Source: CAZSBB01 sp964605235
GTDB lineage: Bacteria > Planctomycetota > Phycisphaerae > Phycisphaerales > Phycisphaeraceae
Length of the DNA: 64,000 nt
NCBI GenBank assembly: GCA_964605235.1
Contig: CAZSBB010000012.1
Location: 65,295-129,294, forward strand
Direction: 5' to 3'
Shown here: positions 8,828-15,470 of the stretch, piece after piece
Numbering within the stretch: the stretch's first letter is position 1
Layout of the letters: every line of letters begins with the position of its first letter
Program-made: the position numbers and the translations under genes
Notes under the pieces: generated by a model
The model's input: the letters and a program-made list of their open reading frames with translations, nothing else
Database searches by the model: none
Told to the model about the DNA's origin: nothing

Positions 8828-9060
8828 GGATTGGTTGATTTGGTGATTTGAGATCTGTTGATTTGAGATTTGAGATTGCATCCGCGCGCCGGGTGGCTTG
8901 GGGGCGCGTTCATTTCTCCCCCAAGCGATTGCCCAGGGTCTTCGCCCCCAACGGGGGCGCAGGAAAGTAGCCACGAGTGCAGCGCAGCGCAACTCGTGGT
9001 AAGGGGTTGCTTCGATTACATCTTGCCCCGGCAGGGGCAACGGAAGCTTCCGTCAACCTT
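8828..9060. repeat. Cluster of short repeats and palindromes
   Basis: After the sthA stop there is a T/G-rich repeat of TGATTTG/AGATTTG units (8828-8878). Then comes a string of small perfect palindromes: CGCCCCCAACGGGGGCG (8943-8959), CCACGAGT...ACTCGTGG (8971-8999), TTGCCCCGGCAGGGGCAA (9023-9040) and ACGGAAGCTTCCGT (9040-9053). It sits between two convergent genes and may act as a bidirectional transcription end. No ORF looks real. Confidence 0.7.
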
Positions 9061-9121
9061 CAGGTGGGTAACGACAGCAACCCATCTCCCGCAGATGCCG
9101 GGCTTCCGGGGGCCGGGGGGG

Positions 9122-10477
9122 TTATCCCACCACGGCCAGGGAGACGCCCTTGGTCTTTTTCACGCGGGATTCGAAGTCTTTCCAGAACTTGTTGAGGATG
9201 GTGCGGACCGCCCAGTTGGCGCCGTCCGCCAGGCCGCAGATGGTGGTGCCGGGCATCGCGCCCATGGAGCCGGCGATTTCCAGCAGCAGGTCGAGGTCGC
9301 GGGTGGTGCCATCGCCGGCTTCGATGCGGTGGAGCATCTTGTTCATCCAGGCGGTGCCTTCGCGGCAGGGGGTGCACTGGCCGCAGGATTCGTGGCTGAA
9401 GAAGCGGACGATGTTGCGCAGCACGGCGACCATGTCGGTGTCTTCGTCCATGACGATCACGCCGGCGGTGCCCAGGCCGAGGCAGGCGTACTTCTTGCCG
9501 ATGTCGAAATCGAGCTCGGCGTCGTACTGATCGGTGCTGAGGATGCCCATGGAAATGCCGCCGGGGATGGCGGCTTTGAACTTCTTCCCGCCGCGCATGC
9601 CGCCGGCGTATTTTTCGATCAGCTCGGACATTTTGATGCCGAGGTTTTCTTCATAGACGCCGGGGCGGTTGACGTGGCCGGAGATGCCAAAGAGCTTGGG
9701 GCCGAAGGACGCGGGGACTGCGGGGGGCGCGCCTTCGGGACGACCTTTGCCCATGGATTTGAACCACTCGGCGCCGCGGTCGAGGATGGGGCCGACCATG
9801 GCGAGGGTTTCGACGTTGTTGATGATGGTGGGCCGGCCAAACGCGCCGGCGACGGCGGGGAAGGGGGGCTTGATGCGGGGCCAGCCGCGTTTGCCTTCCA
9901 GTGATTCGAGCAGGCCGGTCTCCTCACCGCAGATGTACGCGCCCGCGCCGCGATGGACGAAGCACTGCGGGTCCCGGCCGTTGATCTGACCCAGGCGCGA
10001 GCCAGCGCCGAAGATTTGGTGGGCGTAGGCTTCCTGCACGGCCGCGTTGAGCTTTTTGGCTTGCAGGTGGTATTCGCCGCGGATGTAGACGTAGGCGGTG
10101 TCGAGGCGACAGGCGTGCATGCAGATGGCGATGCCTTCGAGCAGCAGATGCGGATCGTAATCCAGCAGCATGCGGTCTTTGAAGGTGCCCGGTTCGGATT
10201 CGTCGGCATTGACGGTCAGGAAGCGCTGCTTGCCGTCTTCGGGCGGGAGGAAGGACCACTTCATGCCCGCCGGGAAGCCCGCGCCGCCGCGCCCGCGCAG
10301 CTCGCTGGCTTTGACGAGATCGATGACTTCCTTGGGCTGCAGCGCCAGGGCTTTGTCGAGGCCCTGGTACCCGCCGGTGGCGACGAACTGGTCGTAGCTG
10401 ATGAGCTTCCGCGCGGCGAAGTCGCCGAACGGAGGCGTGGGGATGCGCTTGGTCAGGACGGGTTCGGCTAAGGGCAT
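9122..10477 (-). CDS. nuoF: NADH-quinone oxidoreductase subunit F
   Basis: A 451-residue NADH-binding subunit of complex I. It shows the NADH/FMN site GRGGAGFPAG (62-71), the FMN/NADH loop with CGEETGLLESLEG, and the N3 cluster ligands ESCGQCTPC (about 360) with a further Cys in TTICGLAD. It takes electrons from NADH and passes them from FMN to Fe-S clusters. The ATG of MPLAEP is chosen because homologues start near here and a GAGG lies 8 bases upstream; the frame extends 21 codons further without support. It is the third gene in the order D-E-F. A short insertion (PEGAPPAVPASFGP) precedes the LFGISGHVNRPG motif. Confidence 0.95.
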   Translation of the reverse strand: MPLAEPVLTKRIPTPPFGDFAARKLISYDQFVATGGYQGLDKALALQPKEVIDLVKASELRGRGGAGFPAGMKWSFLPPEDGKQRFLTVNADESEPGTFKDRMLLDYDPHLLLEGIAICMHACRLDTAYVYIRGEYHLQAKKLNAAVQEAYAHQIFGAGSRLGQINGRDPQCFVHRGAGAYICGEETGLLESLEGKRGWPRIKPPFPAVAGAFGRPTIINNVETLAMVGPILDRGAEWFKSMGKGRPEGAPPAVPASFGPKLFGISGHVNRPGVYEENLGIKMSELIEKYAGGMRGGKKFKAAIPGGISMGILSTDQYDAELDFDIGKKYACLGLGTAGVIVMDEDTDMVAVLRNIVRFFSHESCGQCTPCREGTAWMNKMLHRIEAGDGTTRDLDLLLEIAGSMGAMPGTTICGLADGANWAVRTILNKFWKDFESRVKKTKGVSLAVVG

Positions 10478-10564
10478 GAGGGGAACCTCAGGTGGGGCGC
10501 GATCAGTGAAAAAGCAATCCCGCGGATTCGCTGCGCTCATCGCGCGGCTTCCGGGGGTGAGTGG

Positions 10565-11146
10565 TTAATCCAAACCGGCGAGGATGGCTTCGTAGTTGTC
10601 GAGGCTGATGTTTTCGTGGAGCTTTTCGTTGACCAGGGCGCAGGGGGCGGTGCCGCAGGAGCCCAGGCATTCGACGCTCATGAGGGTGAACTTGCCGTCG
10701 TCGGTGGTTTCGCCGACTTCGATGCCCAGCTTGGTTTTGAGCTTCGCCAGCAGGCTGGTGGAGCCGAGCAGTTCGCAGGAGAGCGACTGGCAGACCCAGA
10801 TGACGTACTTGCCCTTGGGTCGGAGCCAGAACTCCTCATAGAAGCTGGCGGTGTCCATGGCTTCGGCGGGGGCGACGCCCAGGAACTCGGCGGCTTCGGC
10901 GATCGCCTGATGCGGCAGCCAGCCGTGCTCGTGCTGGAGCGTATGCAGCACCGGCAGCAGGGCGGCGCGGCGGGTGGGGTAGCGCGTGATGATGGATTGC
11001 TCCAGCTCCTGGCGCAACTCCGCGCTGAGGTACGGCTCGTCGCGGCGGTCGATTTTCATCGTCGCCGAGTTTTTGGTGATCCACGCCATGGCTTTGCCGA
11101 TCTCCCAATCCGCGCGGGTTGCAGACGGCGCGGGGTCGTTGTCCAT
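10565..11146 (-). CDS. nuoE: NADH-quinone oxidoreductase subunit E
   Basis: A 193-residue thioredoxin-like [2Fe-2S] subunit of complex I. The four cluster ligands are visible as CQSLSC (C-x4-C) and CLGSC (C-x3-C, followed by GTAPC). The N-terminal helical bundle (residues 36-90, including LPVLHTLQHEHGWLP) is typical. The start is ambiguous. The first ATG has no clear Shine-Dalgarno; an internal ATG at MAWITK has GGGAG 12 bases upstream; homologues could also begin at MKIDRR. Transcribed between nuoD and nuoF. Confidence 0.93.
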   Translation of the reverse strand: MDNDPAPSATRADWEIGKAMAWITKNSATMKIDRRDEPYLSAELRQELEQSIITRYPTRRAALLPVLHTLQHEHGWLPHQAIAEAAEFLGVAPAEAMDTASFYEEFWLRPKGKYVIWVCQSLSCELLGSTSLLAKLKTKLGIEVGETTDDGKFTLMSVECLGSCGTAPCALVNEKLHENISLDNYEAILAGLD

Positions 11147-11165
11147 TCAAAGTCAGAAAATCATT

Positions 11166-11310
11166 TTCACCACAGAGGCACAGAGGTCACAGCGTAATCC
11201 CAATGTCATGCGGACTTCACTTAGCCCCCGGTGATTCACCGGGGGCTAAATGGGCAGAACCTGGTTGCGGGGTGTTTTGATCTCTGTGTTCTCTGTGCCT
11301 CTGTGGTAAA
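11166..11310. repeat. CACAGAG-type inverted repeat, copy 2, with a nested palindrome
   Basis: Left arm TTCACCACAGAGGCACAGAG (11166-) and right arm CTCTGTGCCTCTGTGGTAAA (-11310) pair. Inside the loop lies a second repeat type: TTAGCCCCCGGTGA (11221-11234) and TCACCGGGGGCTAA (11236-11249), a perfect 14-bp palindrome around one base. It looks like one element inserted in another. Located between nuoD and nuoE. Confidence 0.9.
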
Positions 11311-11325
11311 TGCCTTTATGACTGC

Positions 11326-12615
11326 TTATCGATCCAGTTCCGCGGCGATGATGTTCAAGCTGCCCAGGATCGCCACGGTGTCCGCCAGCAGATGGCCTTC
11401 GAGCAGCTTGGGGAACACCTGATAGTTGATGAATGACGGCGGCCGACACTTGGCGCGCCAGGCGCGGGGGCCACCATCGCTGACGAGGTAGAAGCCCAAC
11501 TCACCGTTGGCGGTTTCCGTGGCTCCGTACACTTCGGCGACGGGCGCTTTCCAGCCGCGGTTGGTCATGACCAGCTCGAAGTGCTGGATGAGTCCTTCGA
11601 TGGAGGAATACACCGAGCTTTTGCTGGGTTTGCCCGCCTTGGTGTCGTCGCCGACGTTCATGGGGCCGCCGGGGATGTTGTCGATGAGCTGCTCGATGAT
11701 GCTCACGGATTGACGGATTTCTTCCAGGCGCACCAGGTAACGGGCGTAGCAGTCGCCGGTGACGCCGACGGGCACTTTGAACTGCACCGCTTTGGCGCCT
11801 TGTCCATCCCAGTTGTCGGCATAGCAGAGGTACGGCTCATCCTTGCGCAGGTCGGCACGCACGCCGGCGGCGCGCGCCTGCGGGCCGGTGAGCGACCACG
11901 CCAGCGCGTCTTCCTTGCTGATGGCGCCGACGCCTTCGGTGCGATCGCGGAAGATGCGGTTTTTGTTGAGCAGACCTTCGATGTCGTCAATGGCGGGGCG
12001 CAACTGGTCGTAGAGGAAACGTTTGACCATGCGGATGAACGTGCCCTCATCGGGGATGTCGTGCATCACGCCGCCCACGCGGGTGTAGTCGGGATGGAAG
12101 CGTTGCCCGGAGAGGTAGTCCATGATGTCGTAGATGCGTTCGCGTTCGTTGAAGCCATAGAGGAACGCGGTGAAGGCGCCCAGGTCGAGCGCCGCCGCCC
12201 CGACGCAGAGCAGGTGGTCCTGAATGCGGCCCAGCTCGGCGAGGATGGTGCGCAGGACCTTGCAGCGCGGGGTCAGGTCGATGCCGAAGAGCTTTTCGAC
12301 GGCATGATGCCAGGTGAGGTCATTGCTGATGGGCGAGACGTAATTCATCCGGCTGACGATGGTGACGTACTGGTTGTAGTCCAGATGTTCGCCGAGCTTT
12401 TCGAAGCCGGAGTGGAGGTAGCCGATGTGCGGGACGGCGCGGACGATGCGTTCGCCGTCGAGTTCCATGACGATGCGGAGGGTGGTGTGGGTGGCGGGAT
12501 GCTGGGGGCCGAAGTTCAGCGTCCAGCGATCGCCGGCGGGCGCACCCTCAGCAGGGGTATGCACGTAGGGCGTGGTTTCCACGTCCACGTCGAAGGGCTG
12601 CAGGTCATAAGGCAT
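11326..12615 (-). CDS. nuoD: NADH-quinone oxidoreductase subunit D
   Basis: A 429-residue subunit that helps form the quinone-binding site of complex I. Signature stretches: LNFGPQHPATHTTLRIVMEL, GYLHSGFEKL, and RMNYVSPISND. RKDEPYLCY and GDCYARYLVRLEEI are also typical. The ATG of MPYDLQPF is used; the frame extends 52 codons upstream, but that part encodes low-complexity sequence with no similarity to NuoD. First gene of a D-E-F group; subunits A, B, G and H-N are not in this window, and C is about 46 kb away. Confidence 0.95.
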   Translation of the reverse strand: MPYDLQPFDVDVETTPYVHTPAEGAPAGDRWTLNFGPQHPATHTTLRIVMELDGERIVRAVPHIGYLHSGFEKLGEHLDYNQYVTIVSRMNYVSPISNDLTWHHAVEKLFGIDLTPRCKVLRTILAELGRIQDHLLCVGAAALDLGAFTAFLYGFNERERIYDIMDYLSGQRFHPDYTRVGGVMHDIPDEGTFIRMVKRFLYDQLRPAIDDIEGLLNKNRIFRDRTEGVGAISKEDALAWSLTGPQARAAGVRADLRKDEPYLCYADNWDGQGAKAVQFKVPVGVTGDCYARYLVRLEEIRQSVSIIEQLIDNIPGGPMNVGDDTKAGKPSKSSVYSSIEGLIQHFELVMTNRGWKAPVAEVYGATETANGELGFYLVSDGGPRAWRAKCRPPSFINYQVFPKLLEGHLLADTVAILGSLNIIAAELDR

Positions 12616-13139
12616 GGGGCGGCCTTTTTGTTCGATAAATCGCGTGAAGGGCAGATTGTAGTGGCGCGGCGCGGGGTCGCCAACCGGGGTGGGGGGCGGT
12701 GATTTTTTTGCCCCGGATGAACACGGATGAAAGCAGGGGAGAGATGAAGGCAGGGATAGGACAAGAGACAAGACCGGGATGAAGCGCGCAGGACGCGGAT
12801 GGGTTGGCGCGGGTGATGGGCTGGATAGAAAAGGGGGATAGAAAAGGGGATAAGTACATTATTTCCAGGGAAAATAATGTACTTATCCCCTTTTCTATCC
12901 GGAGCGGTTTGAATCCCATTCGCGCGGAAGGGATTTGTGGATCGTTTGAGCAGGCATGGCCAGCCGTTATCCATTGTCTGAAATAGGGGTATAGTCTTTT
13001 GATGTGAACAGTGGCGAGGGTAAATCTCGTCGCTACAATGCTGCGGCGATTCGCTGCAGGACAGCGAAAAACACGGCACAAACGCGGTCGACACGGCGTC
13101 GGCGCGAAGTTAGACGGCTAGGTTGAAAGGATCCCGCAA
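12616..13139. other. Divergent intergenic region with a perfect palindrome, no gene seen
   Basis: This 524-bp gap separates nuoD from the divergent cupredoxin gene. It is GC-rich near nuoD, and from about 12830 to 13010 it becomes AT-richer. It holds the 29-bp-arm palindrome described separately. Promoters for both directions should lie here, but no clear hexamers were picked. Frames across it encode only repeat-derived peptides. Confidence 0.6.
12836..12900. repeat. Perfect 29-bp-arm palindrome (GGGGATAAGTACATTATTT type), copy 1
   Basis: Arms GGATAGAAAAGGGGATAAGT + ACATTATTT and its exact reverse complement flank a 7-base loop. A partial extra copy of the outer part (GGATAGAAAAGGG) precedes it at 12823. 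A second copy lies at 24469-24526. Local composition is much AT-richer than the surroundings. Confidence 0.95.
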
Positions 13140-13913
13140 ATGTTCAGTTTCAAGCAAGTGACGATGGGCCTGGCGATGCTGGTGGCGGCGGCGACGCTGG
13201 CGAGCGCCGAAGACGCGCCGCACTTCAAGCTCAACGTCGGCGGCGCCGAGGGCGCTGGCGGCACCGTCAAGGGCGTGGTCAAGTTCGACGGCAAGCAGGC
13301 CAATCGCAAGCCCATCCGCATGGAAGCCGATCCCACCTGCAACGCGGCGCATGCCGCCGGCAGCGCGTTGGATGAACGCTGGGTGTTCGGCGAAAACGAC
13401 ACGCTGCAGAACGTGTTCGTCTACGTCAGCAAGGGTCTCGAAGGCAAGACCTTCAAGCCCCTGCTCAAAGCCGAGCTGGACCAGTTCGGCTGCGTGTATG
13501 TCCCCCATGTCAGCGGCGTGATGACCGGGCAGGAAGTGGTGATCCTCAACAGCGACTCGACGCTGCACAACGTCAAAGCCAGCCCCAAGGTCAACGCTCC
13601 TTTCAACGAAGGCATGCCGGTCAAGGGCATGAAGATCACCAAGAGCTTCGCCAAGCCCGAACTGGGCGTGGAGTTCAAGTGCGACGTCCATCCCTGGATG
13701 CAGGCCTACCTGCACGTGATGGACCATCCGTTCTTCGCGGTCACGCAGGCGGACGGCACGTTCGAACTCAAGGGCCTGCCCGCCGGCAAATACACCATTT
13801 CCACCTGGCATGAGTTCAACAAGTTCAGCCCGGACAAGGAAAGCTACGAAGTGGAAGTGAAGGACGGCGGCGTCACCGAGCTGGTGGTGACCTACGCCCC
13901 GCCCAAGAAGTAA
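13140..13913 (+). CDS. Secreted cupredoxin-like copper protein
   Basis: A 257-residue exported protein. Signal peptide at about 1-23 (ends TLASAEDA). The middle is a plastocyanin-like fold with type-1 copper ligands His143 (TLHNV), Cys181, His184 and Met187 (CDVHPWM). After residue about 198 comes a carboxypeptidase-regulatory-like beta-sandwich (ADGTFELKGLPAGKYTI). GAAAGGA lies 8 bases before the ATG. It sits directly upstream of coxB and coxA, so a role as electron donor to the oxidase or in copper delivery is plausible; that is inference from context. Two extra Cys (67, 118) might form a disulfide. Confidence 0.85.
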   Translation: MFSFKQVTMGLAMLVAAATLASAEDAPHFKLNVGGAEGAGGTVKGVVKFDGKQANRKPIRMEADPTCNAAHAAGSALDERWVFGENDTLQNVFVYVSKGLEGKTFKPLLKAELDQFGCVYVPHVSGVMTGQEVVILNSDSTLHNVKASPKVNAPFNEGMPVKGMKITKSFAKPELGVEFKCDVHPWMQAYLHVMDHPFFAVTQADGTFELKGLPAGKYTISTWHEFNKFSPDKESYEVEVKDGGVTELVVTYAPPKK

Positions 13914-13933
13914 TCGCAGGCCACGACGCAAAT

Positions 13934-13968
13934 CGGCACGGCAGGAGGTGGTTGCTCCTGCCGTGCCG
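13934..13968 (+). terminator. Perfect 14-bp hairpin after the cupredoxin gene
   Basis: CGGCACGGCAGGAG and CTCCTGCCGTGCCG flank a 7-base loop, starting 20 bases after the stop codon. There is no U-tract after it, so it may act as a weak terminator or an mRNA-stabilising hairpin rather than a classical intrinsic terminator. Confidence 0.6.
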
Positions 13969-14234
13969 TCGTCTATCACGCTGACAGGAGCGCCCGGCGG
14001 CGGAGCACGGGCGCGCTGGGCTGGACAGAACCGGCCCGGACTTCCATAATGCCCCGCTCGCTGCCGCGCCCAAGTGTGCTGGGCCCGTCGGCGGCTGTGT
14101 TGGTTTGGTCGGGTTTTCGGTTGTCCGCATAACCAGTTCGGCTGCCTTCCCCCCTCCTCCCGGGGCGGGGCGGCGGCGCGACGCGGCTTTGGTCGCCGCG
14201 TTCGGTGACGACCTGGGCTGCTGGTCCATGGCGC

Positions 14235-14242
14235 AAGGAGAG
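14235..14242 (+). promoter_or_regulatory. Shine-Dalgarno supporting a TTG start for coxB
   Basis: AAGGAGAG ends 6 bases before TTG at 14249. Neither nearby in-frame ATG (14228, 14276) has a ribosome binding site as good. Confidence 0.6.
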
Positions 14243-14248
14243 TCCCGC

Positions 14249-15265
14249 TTGATTCGGTTCGGCAAGCTTTTCCGCATGGCGATGTGCCTGTTGCCCGTGC
14301 TGACGCTGGGACTGCTCAGTCCGCTGGCGCGCGCGGCCGACGTCCCGGACACCACCTCCGACCCCGGCTGGTGGCTCCCCCAGGACGTCTCCACCACCGG
14401 GCATGAAATCGACTTCCTCTTCAACCTCATCCTCTACATCACCGGCGTGGTGGGCATCGCGGTCTTCGTCGTGCTCATCATCTTCCTGGTGAAGTACCGC
14501 TACCGCCCCGGCGCCGCCACCAAGTTCATCCACGGCAACAATCGCCTGGAAGTGGTCTGGACCCTGATCCCCACCCTGATCATGGTCTTCATCGCCGCCT
14601 ACAGCCAGGCCACCTGGTCGCACATGAAGAACCCCCACACCATGCCCGCCGGCGCTGATGTGGTCCACGTCCATGTCTACGGCCGGCAGTTCCAGTGGTT
14701 CTTCCACTACCCCGGCAAAGACGGCAAGTTCGGGCAGGTCGACTACGCCTGGCGCAAGAACACCGGCGACCCCTCCCGGGAAATCGGCCTCCGCCGCGGC
14801 GATCCCGAAGAGTTCATGAGCGAGTCCCTCCTCGAACAGTTGCGCAACGATCCTCAACGCAAACACCTGCTGGAAACCGACCCGGCGGCGAAGGATGACA
14901 TCGTCGTCGGCCGCATGATCGTCCCGGTCGGCCGCAAAGTCGTCTGCGACATCGTCAGCATCGACGTCATTCACAGCTTTTATCTGCCCAACTTCCGCCT
15001 CAAGCAGGATGCCGTGCCCGGGCTGATCGGCAAGGTGTGGTTCGAATCCACCGCCACCAGCGCCGAGTTCGTCGGCACCAGCCCCGAGGGCCCGGCGGAG
15101 TTCGGCTACAGCAAACCGTTCGACATTGTCTGTGCCGAACTGTGCGGCCAGGGCCACTTCAAAATGCGCGGCCAACTGTTCGTCGTCACCGACGCCCAGT
15201 ACCAGGAATTCCTCAAAGCCGAGGAAGAGTTCCTGGGTCTGGGGGAAGAAGACGCCGGCTATTAG
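14249..15265 (+). CDS. coxB: Cytochrome c oxidase subunit II
   Basis: A 338-residue subunit that carries the CuA centre and accepts electrons from cytochrome c or a cupredoxin. Signal/lipobox-free leader (about 1-29, ends LARAA), two transmembrane helices (about 57-82 and 100-122), then a periplasmic cupredoxin domain. CuA ligands are His242, Cys295, Glu297, Cys299, His303 and Met306 (CAELCGQGHFKM). Between strands there is an extra charged segment (about 170-218) absent from short homologues. No cytochrome c domain is fused. A TTG start is preferred because of AAGGAGAG upstream; the ATG at 14276 is the alternative. The frame runs further upstream without protein-like content. Confidence 0.93.
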   Translation: MIRFGKLFRMAMCLLPVLTLGLLSPLARAADVPDTTSDPGWWLPQDVSTTGHEIDFLFNLILYITGVVGIAVFVVLIIFLVKYRYRPGAATKFIHGNNRLEVVWTLIPTLIMVFIAAYSQATWSHMKNPHTMPAGADVVHVHVYGRQFQWFFHYPGKDGKFGQVDYAWRKNTGDPSREIGLRRGDPEEFMSESLLEQLRNDPQRKHLLETDPAAKDDIVVGRMIVPVGRKVVCDIVSIDVIHSFYLPNFRLKQDAVPGLIGKVWFESTATSAEFVGTSPEGPAEFGYSKPFDIVCAELCGQGHFKMRGQLFVVTDAQYQEFLKAEEEFLGLGEEDAGY

Positions 15266-15283
15266 CTCCAGGGTTGGCGCGCG

Positions 15284-15364
15284 GCCACGAGCCCCGCGCG
15301 TCAGCAAGGGGTGCGGCGCAGCCGCCGCGGCAACCGCAGCAACCCCTCCCTGACCGTCGGGGCT
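15284..15364. repeat. Imperfect long hairpin between coxB and coxA
   Basis: Left arm CGAGCCCCGCGCGTCAG and right arm CTGACCGTCGGGGCTCG are near-complementary, with AAGGGGT/ACCCCT further in and a GC-rich loop. It looks like another palindromic repeat family, present once in full here. The rest of the 205-bp gap shows nothing else. Confidence 0.7.
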
Positions 15365-15470
15365 CGTGCAGAAAACCTTGTCGGAAGACACGCGACCCGC
15401 TGTTTTTTTCTAATCCGATCCAGTCCTGCGGCTGCGTTCCCACGCCCCGCCCGTTAGCGGAAACCAAGCC

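Larger units (their letters stand above)
13914..14248 (+). other. Intergenic region with terminator-like hairpin, no gene seen
   Basis: The gap of 335 bp between the cupredoxin and coxB holds a perfect hairpin (13934-13968, separate entry) and otherwise GC-rich sequence. The coxB frame stays open backwards through part of it, but the codons there do not resemble a protein. Confidence 0.6.

Noticed and set aside
11231..11422. Short frames with peptides such as HRGTENTE or TTEAQRTQR at each CACAGAG repeat
   Set aside because: They are direct translations of the repeat arms and appear wherever the repeat occurs.
13110..13979. A 289-codon minus-strand frame
   Set aside because: Antisense to the cupredoxin gene, which has a signal peptide, Shine-Dalgarno and full copper site.
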